DNA from: Prevotellaceae bacterium
Lineage (GTDB): Bacteria > Bacteroidota > Bacteroidia > Bacteroidales > UBA932
Length of the DNA stretch: 11,813 nt
Direction of reading: 5' to 3'
Assembly: GCA_031264875.1 (NCBI GenBank)
Contig: JAISDK010000119.1
Coordinates: 1 to 11,813, forward strand
Shown: positions 6,521 to 11,813 of the stretch, piece after piece
Position numbering within the stretch: the first letter of the stretch is position 1
Layout: each line of letters opens with the position of its first letter
Program-made: the position numbers and the translations under genes
Notes under the pieces: model-generated
The model's input: the letters and a program-made list of their open reading frames with translations, nothing else
The model's database searches: none
Told to the model about the DNA's origin: nothing

Positions 6521-7705
6521 CTAAAATACGTTCATCCGTTTCGCGCATCTCACGAATGCGTTTATACATTTATCCAAATGCGCTCGGCTGTGCGCCGCTG
6601 ACAGCTGTACTCTTATTCTTGCCTGATTGCGGGGTACTACGGGATAGTAGAATCCGGTTACATAAATGCCCTCGTCGAGCATTGCCGCAGCAAAGTCCTG
6701 CGAAAGTTTGGCATCATAAAGCATTACTGCACATATTGCCGACTGTGTAGGCCGAATGTCGAAGCCGGCGTCAATCATCATTGTACGAAAGTATTCAATG
6801 TTTTCCACCAGTGTGGAATGCAGTCTGTCGCTTTCTTCCAGCATCCTGAAAACTTCTATGCTTGCGCCCGCAATTGCCGGCGGTATCGAATTCGAAAACA
6901 GATACGGACGCGAACGCTGACGCAGCAGGTCGATGATTTCCCGGTGACCCGTAATAAATCCGCCTGCTCCTCCTCCAAATGCCTTGCCGAATGTTCCGGT
7001 ATGTATATCAACACGTCCATGGATGTTGAACAGTTCGTTTACTCCCCGCCCTGTTTTTCCCACAACGCCTGCGGAATGACATTCGTCAACCATTACTGTC
7101 GAGTTGTATTTTTCCGCCAGATCGCAGATTTTGTCCATCGGCGCCACGTTTCCGTCCATCGAAAATACCCCGTCGGTCACAATAACCCTGAACCGCTGAG
7201 CCTGTGCTTCTATCAAACAGTTTTCCAGCGCGTCCATGTCCGCATTGGCATAACGGTAGCGCTTTGCCTTTCCCAACCGTATGCCGTCGATTATCGACGC
7301 GTGATTCAGCGAATCGGAAATTATCGCGTCTCCGTCCGAAAACAGAGGTTCAAAAACTCCTCCGTTAGCGTCGAAACATGAGGCGTACAGAATTGTGTCT
7401 TCCGTTCCGAAATATTTGCTGACTGCCGCTTCCAGTTCCCTGTGAATATCCTGAGTTCCACATATAAACCTTACCGACGACATGCCGAATCCGTGAGTGT
7501 CCATTGCTCTTTTCGCCGCCCCGATTACTCTCGGACTGTCCGAAAGTCCCAGGTAATTGTTTGCGCAAAAATTCAGTACCTTTTTTCCGCCAACTTCTAT
7601 TTCAGCCGATTGAGAGGATGTTATTATTCTTTCTCTTTTGTAAAGACCGGCGTCTTCAATCGATTGAAGTTCCGCTGTCAGGTATTCCTTTAAATCTCCA
7701 TACAT
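6521..7705 (-). CDS. kbl: 2-amino-3-ketobutyrate CoA ligase (glycine C-acetyltransferase)
   Basis: This PLP enzyme converts 2-amino-3-oxobutanoate plus CoA to glycine and acetyl-CoA, the second step of threonine degradation through threonine dehydrogenase. At 394 residues it matches the E. coli enzyme in length and almost throughout in sequence. NFCANNYLGL is at 46-55, SVRFICGTQD at 77-86, ASCFDANGG at 108-116, and the PLP lysine Lys241 lies in TGTFGKAFGG. VDECHSAG (206-213) includes the cofactor-contacting Asp207 and His210, and RQRSRPYLFSNS is at 263-273. The close match to Kbl, rather than to serine palmitoyltransferase or KAPA synthase (the same aminotransferase family), makes the assignment secure. 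No threonine dehydrogenase gene is in the window. The lipoprotein gene lies 21 bases upstream on the same strand, so the pair probably shares the promoter at 8190-8197. Confidence 0.95.
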   Translation of the reverse strand: MYGDLKEYLTAELQSIEDAGLYKRERIITSSQSAEIEVGGKKVLNFCANNYLGLSDSPRVIGAAKRAMDTHGFGMSSVRFICGTQDIHRELEAAVSKYFGTEDTILYASCFDANGGVFEPLFSDGDAIISDSLNHASIIDGIRLGKAKRYRYANADMDALENCLIEAQAQRFRVIVTDGVFSMDGNVAPMDKICDLAEKYNSTVMVDECHSAGVVGKTGRGVNELFNIHGRVDIHTGTFGKAFGGGAGGFITGHREIIDLLRQRSRPYLFSNSIPPAIAGASIEVFRMLEESDRLHSTLVENIEYFRTMMIDAGFDIRPTQSAICAVMLYDAKLSQDFAAAMLDEGIYVTGFYYPVVPRNQARIRVQLSAAHSRAHLDKCINAFVRCAKRMNVF

Positions 7706-7726
7706 GGTTTTATATCTTAAAAAAAC

Positions 7727-8170
7727 TTAATAATCAATATTGAACGGAACGGATTTCGAAAATATCCCGGTTCCGGCTTTGACACGTCCCGAAAATGAAA
7801 GCGCGGTTCTGTCCTCTCCAGCAAGTATTGCTCTGATTCTTCCTGACATTATCGCCATCCTGTCGGTTATTTTAACGTCCAGCAAAACAGTAACCCGTTC
7901 TCTTGTACGTTTTTTTATCACAGCTCTCTCATGCAGACTTGCCGTACCAAACGAATATCCGCCTCTGAGAATTTCGATGTCTGCCTTTTTGATATAAATG
8001 TTGTAGTGAGAGGAATTGTTCACCAGCATGTTCACTTCGACAACAGCATTGCTTCCCTTCAAAGTCCTGAGTTTTATCTCCTGCAACTCTTCAATATCCG
8101 CACTTTTTATTTTCCCACACGATGAAGTGAAAAATATCAACAGTATAAATATAGCGCCAAATCTTGCCAT
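7727..8170 (-). CDS. Small LEA2-like lipoprotein
   Basis: The 147-residue product begins with a short hydrophobic stretch (FGAIFILLIFFTSSCG) containing a lipobox-like TSSC with Cys18, so it is probably lipidated and anchored in the envelope. The rest has the alternating hydrophobic pattern and VEVNMLVNNSSHYNIYIKKAD segment typical of LEA type 2 beta-sandwich domains, which are frequent in Bacteroidetes lipoproteins. No catalytic motif is visible and no function is known from sequence. The next gene, kbl, starts 21 bases after its stop, suggesting one transcript. A perfect -7 element lies about 20 bases upstream of its ATG. Domain identity is inference from sequence pattern; the lipoprotein signal is fairly clear. 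Confidence 0.75.
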   Translation of the reverse strand: MARFGAIFILLIFFTSSCGKIKSADIEELQEIKLRTLKGSNAVVEVNMLVNNSSHYNIYIKKADIEILRGGYSFGTASLHERAVIKKRTRERVTVLLDVKITDRMAIMSGRIRAILAGEDRTALSFSGRVKAGTGIFSKSVPFNIDY

Positions 8171-8189
8171 AAAATTAATTTAAAACGTG

Positions 8190-8197
8190 CAAATGTA
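8190..8197 (-). promoter_or_regulatory. -7 promoter element of the lipoprotein-kbl pair
   Basis: On the minus strand TACATTTG exactly matches TAnnTTTG. Its position implies a transcription start near 8183 and a leader of about 13 bases before the ATG at 8170. A TTG at the 18-base spacing used by the other two promoters was not found, so the -33 element is weak or absent. Confidence 0.5.
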
Positions 8198-8236
8198 AAG
8201 AAAATCTTAAAAGTACAGAGAGCAATGTCGGACGCA

Positions 8237-8577
8237 TGGGTGTATTCCAAAATGTTCCACCGAATGTGAGACAGTAACTGTCTTTTTAGCACGCAGATGA
8301 CATATTAAGGTATGCGAAATAAACAAGATATAACAGATTATAAAAACTCTGGATTGCTTCGTTCCTCGCAATGACGAATAACTGTCTGACATTACGCCCA
8401 TTGTTCAGCACATGCTTATTCGTCATTGCGAGGTACGAAGCAATCCAGAAAGTTTACATTGTTATATGTTATTAATTTTCCATGACTACAGATAATTAAT
8501 ACATAAATATGCGGTCATACGTTAAATTTGCATCATCTGAGTGCCTGATGAAAACAACATTTTGGAATATACTCCAT
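8237..8577. mobile_element. Possible 341-bp MITE-like remnant with imperfect inverted ends
   Basis: The left end ATGGGTGTATTCCAAAATGTT (8237-8257) is mirrored at the right end, whose complement reads ATGGAGTATATTCCAAAATGTT. The 14-base core TATTCCAAAATGTT is exact (8243-8256 against 8556-8569). No transposase is encoded and I see no target-site duplication, so this could be a non-autonomous element, the leftover ends of an insertion sequence, or a chance pairing. Confidence 0.4.
8348..8449. repeat. Long palindrome of the dispersed GGATTGCTTCG/CGAAGCAATCC type
   Basis: The 34-base arm 8348-8381 pairs with 8416-8449 with one mismatch and a 34-base loop. The arm, containing CTGGATTGCTTCG and CTCGCAATGACG, is a sequence I recognise as a palindromic repeat scattered through many unrelated bacterial genomes. 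It is often mistranslated as a short peptide with GTKQS. It sits inside the inverted-end element 8237-8577. Confidence 0.85.
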
Positions 8578-8780
8578 GATTCGGATAATAGTGTGTATTA
8601 AAAAAACAATTATCGTATCTGCATCAGAAGATATTTTCTGTCGCCAATTGCGGGAATGAAAGGGAGTATGTAAATCATTGCGTCCACAAATGTGAACACA
8701 ATGATCGATATTTCAAAGATAGAACTCCAAACTTGTAGAATACTCTATATCTCATGCACATCATTTAATGAAAAAGCATA

Positions 8781-9020
8781 TTACAATGCCTTCCTGTCAT
8801 AAATTATAAAATCATTATCTACCAAAGCATTTAGACTGTACAGGATATACCGAATTGTAATACGATTATAACTATATAAGATATTTGAATAGTTGTTAAA
8901 TTTATTTTTAACGGGTAGCTTAGACGATATCCCACATATTAACAAATGTAAACAAGAAGAGACATCATTTTTCACTTGCCACAATCGAATCACAATAATC
9001 TTCATGTTTATGCTATACAT
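8781..9020 (-). pseudogene. Possible C-terminal remnant of an AAA-type ATPase
   Basis: This 79-codon frame ends in ITIRYILYSLNALVDNDFII. That resembles the winged-helix segment near the C terminus of the ATPase_2-type AAA proteins abundant in Bacteroidetes, where a pattern like (S/T)xxxxxxALxDxDxI is common. Neither a Walker A region nor the usual C-terminal continuation is present; translation stops soon after YDRKAL. If real it is a fragment of a decayed gene. The alternative is chance in AT-rich DNA. Confidence 0.25.
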
Positions 9021-9453
9021 TTAATGTGTATTTTTACTTTCAATGGCAAAATTGTGAGAGGAGAATTTGCAAAAGATTTGTAATTCCGAAGTATTTATTG
9101 TTTTAAGGGAGACGGGCACTTTTTGCTGTACTGTAGGAATAGTCTCCTACCCTATCGCATGAGGAACACCTGAATAACGAAAATCCTCAATTTCATTATA
9201 GGCAATTTCATTATCCCATTAAAAATAAAAGCCACATGACGAAAGGGAAAACTGTCCTTTCCTGATTAGATGATATTATTATTTAAGCCAATATGATTTG
9301 CTACAGATTTCTTTTCGTAGATGCGAACAATCCCTGTTTTTCACACTGCTCCCCTCTGTCGTTACTTGTTAAAATTATATATAATTTGTTTCCAATTGGG
9401 CAAAAAATGAAAGATTATTACTCTCATTGTTCCTATAGCATACTTATAAAAAA

Positions 9454-9553
9454 AGTGTCTAAAAAAGTCGTTTTATTATTTGTTTAAAAAAATATATTTG
9501 ATTAAAGTGAACTACAAATGATATTTTTTTTAAAAACAGGCTTTTTAGACACT
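9454..9553. repeat. 100-bp element with 12-base inverted ends
   Basis: AGTGTCTAAAAA (9454-9465) is exactly mirrored by TTTTTAGACACT (9542-9553). The interior is very AT-rich and encodes nothing. It could be a small MITE or the residual ends of an insertion sequence. Its right end overlaps the terminator-like hairpin behind the ribonuclease gene. Confidence 0.5.
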
Positions 9554-9562
9554 CTTGTTTTT
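9532..9562 (-). terminator. Candidate terminator of the ribonuclease gene
   Basis: AAAAACAGG (9532-9540) can pair with bases 9554-9562 over 9 bp, including one G-U pair, leaving a 13-base loop. On the minus strand the stem lies 25 bases past the stop codon at 9588 and runs directly into a T-rich tract. The stem is AT-rich, so termination would be weak. Confidence 0.4.
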
Positions 9563-9587
9563 TGATATTTGATAAAGCAAATACTAT

Positions 9588-11141
9588 CTATTCACTAAGT
9601 TTCTCTCCCTTTTTACTATATATTTCCGATTCTAAATAACTAAAAGATGGATCAGCTTTAATTTTTATATAGCATTTATACTGGAAACACCATTTCAGTT
9701 TCAACGAAGGAAATCCTTTGTTAAGGTAAGCAGCAACATACGGATGCACAGCCACTGTCAGACATTTATCTTTAGCTTTGCTGGCAAAATATGCAATCTG
9801 ACTTTTCAACTGACTGTCGAACACAACACTCGGAGAGATACGCCCTGACCCGTGACATGTCGGACAAGTTTCATCGTTTTTGATATTAAGTTCCGGACGA
9901 ACCCTTTGTCGGGTTATTTGCATAAGTCCGAATTTCGTTAATGGCAGGATATTGTGTTTTGCCCTGTCATTTTCCATCATTTTTTGTATTTTATTATATA
10001 GCAGTAATTTATTTTCAGAATTATGCATATCAATAAAATCTATAACAATTATTCCTCCTATATCGCGGACTCGAAGTTGACGTGCAATTTCTTCCGCCGC
10101 CAAAAGATTCACTTCAAGAGCGTGAACTTCCTGACTGTTACCGGATTTCATTCTGATTCCGCTATTTACATCAATCACATGTAGCGCTTCGGTATGTTCA
10201 ATTATCATATACGCACCTGATTTCAAGGATACAACACGCCCAAATATGCTTTTAATTTGCTTTGCAACACCATAGTGATCAAAAATTCCTACCTTTCCTC
10301 TGTATAATTTTACAATTTTCTCTTTTTCAGGCTCAATATTGGTTATAAAGTTCTTTATCTCGTTATAGACAAGTTGATTGTTAACATAAATATTATTAAA
10401 AGAGCCATTTAGCATATCACGCAAAATAGCAGAGGTACGATTTATTTCCCTTATCAACAATTCGGGTTTCCTGAATGTTTTCAGTTTTTTGCAACATTCG
10501 TCCCATCGTCCCATCAGTAACGACAATTCGTCCTTTAAAATCTCTCCGCTCTTCCCCTCGGCGGCAGTCCTTACAATTGCCCCATAATTAGGAGGAAGCA
10601 CACTTTTAATCAATCGCCTTAGTCTTTTTTTCTCATCACTTGAAGATATTTTTTGAGAAATTGAAATTTTATCGGAAAAAGGCATAAGTACCATATTTCT
10701 TCCTGCAATAGAAATTTCGGAAGTAAGTCTTGGTCCTTTTGTCGAGATCGCTTCTTTGACAATTTGTACCATTATTGGCTGTCCCTGTTTTAAGAAAGAA
10801 GTTATTTTCCCTTCTTTTTCAAGCGGTTCAACCATCTTGGCTTTTGTGAAAGACAACTTTTTCACATTTGAGGTGTTATGAGTAACAAAATTATTTAGTG
10901 ACTGAAAATGGTATCCTAAATCCAGATAATGAATAAAAGCATCTTTTTCATGCCCAATATCAACAAACGCAGCATTTAGCGCGGGCATGATTTTCTTGAC
11001 TTTACCTAAATAGACGTCAGCAACAGAAAAATCACCACTGATAACAGTATCTCTACTCAGCTCAACTATTTTCTTGTTTTCAAGTAACGCAATTGAAATA
11101 CCGGAGGAAGCTACATCTATAACTAACTCCCTGTTAACCAT
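9588..11141 (-). CDS. rng: Ribonuclease E/G family endoribonuclease
   Basis: This 517-residue enzyme cleaves single-stranded RNA and in relatives processes rRNA ends and starts mRNA decay. An S1 RNA-binding domain covers about residues 38-130 (VYLGKVKKIMPALNAAFVDIG), with a longer insertion around 75-115 than in E. coli RNase G. The two metal-binding aspartates are Asp324 in HVIDVNSG and Asp368 in IVIDFIDM. The Zn-link CPTCHGSG is at 426-433. The spacings of 44 and 58 residues between these sites agree with E. coli RNase E (43 and 58). There is no long acidic C-terminal scaffold, so it is RNase G-like in size. It starts 106 bases after the small basic gene, behind a strong terminator, so it probably has its own promoter or depends on readthrough. 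The gene is much more AT-rich than those left of 8170. Confidence 0.94.
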   Translation of the reverse strand: MVNRELVIDVASSGISIALLENKKIVELSRDTVISGDFSVADVYLGKVKKIMPALNAAFVDIGHEKDAFIHYLDLGYHFQSLNNFVTHNTSNVKKLSFTKAKMVEPLEKEGKITSFLKQGQPIMVQIVKEAISTKGPRLTSEISIAGRNMVLMPFSDKISISQKISSSDEKKRLRRLIKSVLPPNYGAIVRTAAEGKSGEILKDELSLLMGRWDECCKKLKTFRKPELLIREINRTSAILRDMLNGSFNNIYVNNQLVYNEIKNFITNIEPEKEKIVKLYRGKVGIFDHYGVAKQIKSIFGRVVSLKSGAYMIIEHTEALHVIDVNSGIRMKSGNSQEVHALEVNLLAAEEIARQLRVRDIGGIIVIDFIDMHNSENKLLLYNKIQKMMENDRAKHNILPLTKFGLMQITRQRVRPELNIKNDETCPTCHGSGRISPSVVFDSQLKSQIAYFASKAKDKCLTVAVHPYVAAYLNKGFPSLKLKWCFQYKCYIKIKADPSFSYLESEIYSKKGEKLSE

Positions 11142-11187
11142 AATACAAAATTTAAATTTTCATTTTTTACAATAATAATTAAGATAA

Positions 11188-11218
11188 AACCTAAAGACCT
11201 TTGTAAGGTCTTTAGGTT
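11188..11218 (-). terminator. Intrinsic terminator after the HU/small basic gene pair
   Basis: A perfect 14-bp stem (11188-11201 with 11205-11218) with a three-base loop lies 29 bases past the stop codon of the small gene. On the minus strand it is followed by a T-rich run (TTTTATCTTAATTATTATT). It separates the HU pair from the ribonuclease gene and may act as an attenuator for the latter. Confidence 0.75.
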
Positions 11219-11247
11219 CGTTGTTTTTAACTTAAATCGGTCAAAGC

Positions 11248-11340
11248 TCACTTCCTCTTTTTATGCCGATTCTTACGCAAACGCTTTTTGCGCTTGTGTG
11301 TTGCCATTTTGTGTCTCTTTCTTTTCTTTCCGCTGGGCAT
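11248..11340 (-). CDS. 30-residue Arg/Lys-rich protein, bS22/mS38 (COX24)-like ribosomal candidate
   Basis: An ATG-to-TGA frame of 30 codons encodes a peptide beginning MPSGKKRKRHKMATHKRKKR and ending in NRHKKRK; about two thirds of its residues are Lys, Arg or His. Similar short proteins are annotated in Bacteroidetes as AURKAIP1/COX24-domain proteins, the family of mitochondrial ribosomal protein mS38 and mycobacterial bS22, which sit in the small ribosomal subunit near the decoding site. A ribosomal role is therefore likely but is inference here. The ATG lies 5 bases after the HU stop codon and the strong terminator follows the stop, so it shares the HU transcript. Too short for ordinary gene finders. 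Its position between HU and the RNase E/G gene matches the arrangement familiar from this phylum. Confidence 0.85.
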   Translation of the reverse strand: MPSGKKRKRHKMATHKRKKRLRKNRHKKRK

Positions 11341-11345
11341 AAGGC

Positions 11346-11633
11346 TTATTTTTTTACAGTTCCTTTAACCTTGGATACAAAAACCTTTGCAGGTTTAAAA
11401 GCAGGAATAAAATGCTCCGGAATAATAATAGTAGTATTCTTGGAAATATTACGAGCTGTTTTTTTCGCTCTTTTCTTAACGATAAAACTTCCGAATCCGC
11501 GAAGATACACGTTTTCATTCTTTGCCAAAGAAGATTTTACCGACTCCATGAATGCTTCTACAGTTTTTTGTACTGTAATTTTCTCTACGCCTGTGCTTTT
11601 AGAGACTTCGTTTACGATATCAGCTTTAGTCAT
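11346..11633 (-). CDS. HU/IHF-family nucleoid DNA-binding protein
   Basis: This 95-residue protein, of usual family length, binds and bends DNA as a dimer and helps compact the nucleoid. The N-terminal helices (MTKADIVNEVSKSTGV) are followed by the GFGSF turn at 46-50. The beta-arm region holds KKTARNISKNT, and IPEHFIPAFKPAK is at 71-83. The arm tip has Arg61-Asn62-Ile63 where the canonical motif is Arg-Asn-Pro; the intercalating proline seen in HU and IHF is replaced, so its bending may differ. A well-matched promoter lies about 45 bases upstream of the ATG, and the small basic gene follows 5 bases after its stop. Whether it is closer to HU or to IHF cannot be decided from sequence alone, so no symbol is given. 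Confidence 0.93.
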   Translation of the reverse strand: MTKADIVNEVSKSTGVEKITVQKTVEAFMESVKSSLAKNENVYLRGFGSFIVKKRAKKTARNISKNTTIIIPEHFIPAFKPAKVFVSKVKGTVKK

Positions 11634-11678
11634 GATAATAAAATTTATAATACAAGTTAAACATTACTTTTATCTGCG

Positions 11679-11707
11679 CAAAGATAATACTTTTTAATGT
11701 ATTGCAA
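11679..11707 (-). promoter_or_regulatory. Bacteroidetes-type promoter of the HU/small basic gene operon
   Basis: On the minus strand TTG (complement of 11705-11707), an 18-base spacer and TATCTTTG (complement of 11679-11686) match the -33 and -7 consensus exactly at the -7. Transcription should start near 11672, giving a leader of roughly 38 bases. The elements and spacing are the same as for the upp promoter. Confidence 0.75.
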
Positions 11708-11813
11708 CACAATTTTTTCAAAAAAAAATCAAATTATTCCAATGAATTTCAAAAATTTATTGCTATAATGCTGTTATATAGTATTTTATTATTTGAAAAA
11801 AAAAAGTCCTTTT
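11708..11813. other. AT-rich upstream sequence at the window edge
   Basis: No gene is visible. Long A-runs, such as those near 11720 and 11796, could act as an UP-like or bent upstream segment for the HU promoter. Confidence 0.4.

Larger units (their letters stand above)
8171..9587. other. AT-rich region without a convincing intact gene
   Basis: About 1.4 kb between the lipoprotein gene and the ribonuclease gene. Open frames are short (under 80 codons), lack family resemblance except the possible ATPase remnant at 8781-9020, and lie across repeats. Recognisable content is the inverted-end element 8237-8577, the nested palindrome 8348-8449, the 100-bp element 9454-9553 and a terminator-like hairpin at 9532-9562. 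I saw no tRNA and no clear structured RNA. GGAGAC and GTCTCC near 9107-9155 could form a weak 6-bp stem. The region looks like a site of past insertions and decay. Confidence 0.7.

Noticed and set aside
6818..7381. 187-codon plus-strand open frame inside kbl
   Set aside because: Antisense shadow; kbl is conserved over its whole length on the minus strand.
8268..8288. AGACAG-TAA-CTGTCT followed by T5, terminator-like on the plus strand
   Set aside because: No plus-strand gene lies upstream that it could end, and the stem is only 6 bp.
8207..8401. 64-codon minus-strand open frame with SLRGTKQSR
   Set aside because: It is a translation of the dispersed GGATTGCTTCG palindrome, a known source of false small genes, and has no start or family support.
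9105..9160. Structured RNA based on GGAGAC/GTCTCC pairing
   Set aside because: Only a 6-bp stem with a large unpaired interior; not distinguishable from chance.
9293..9487. 64-codon plus-strand open frame
   Set aside because: It runs into the inverted-end element at 9454, has no recognisable motif and has amino-acid content expected from random AT-rich DNA.
11142..11160. Promoter for rng at TAAATTTTG on the minus strand
   Set aside because: One base too long for TAnnTTTG and too close to the ATG.
11263..11697. 144-codon plus-strand open frame over HU and the small basic gene
   Set aside because: It overlaps two genes and their promoter on the opposite strand and shows no family resemblance.

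Overview
The window is a piece of a Bacteroidetes chromosome, most likely order Bacteroidales. Three things point there. Upstream of three transcription units there are -7 elements matching TAnnTTTG, and at two of them a TTG lies exactly 18 bases further upstream. A secreted protease ends in a module resembling the type IX secretion sorting domain. An HU-family gene, a tiny arginine/lysine-rich ribosomal-type gene and an RNase E/G gene lie in the order familiar from this phylum. The genus cannot be read from the window.

Layout from left to right. Bases 1-756 are a non-coding cluster of nested palindromes, direct and inverted repeats, including a perfect 46-bp palindrome. Bases 939-2600 (minus) encode a secreted S1 (chymotrypsin-fold) protease with Ig/PKD-like modules. 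A 323-bp divergent intergenic region carries a good Bacteroidetes promoter for the plus-strand pair upp (uracil phosphoribosyltransferase, 2924-3574) and a 972-residue SNF2-type ATPase (3593-6511). Nine bases after the SNF2 stop lies the stop of the convergent kbl gene (6521-7705, minus), which follows a small LEA2-like lipoprotein gene (7727-8170, minus); these two look like one operon with its own promoter. Bases 8171-9587 are AT-rich and contain no convincing intact gene. They hold a possible 341-bp mobile-element remnant with a dispersed-type palindrome nested inside, a possible ATPase gene remnant, and a 100-bp element with inverted ends. The right end holds, on the minus strand, the HU/IHF-like gene, the 30-residue basic gene and, after a strong hairpin terminator, an RNase E/G family ribonuclease gene.

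Functionally the right end is nucleic-acid housekeeping: nucleoid protein, putative ribosomal small protein and RNA processing/decay enzyme. The middle is pyrimidine salvage plus chromatin-type ATPase, and threonine/glycine catabolism plus an envelope lipoprotein. The left holds an exported protease. Base composition changes sharply near 8170, from roughly half or more G+C to strongly AT-rich. I did not find a convincing undescribed multi-gene system. The points most worth a second look are the repeat cluster at 1-756, the very small basic gene at 11248-11340, and the uncharacterised N-terminal half of the SNF2 protein.
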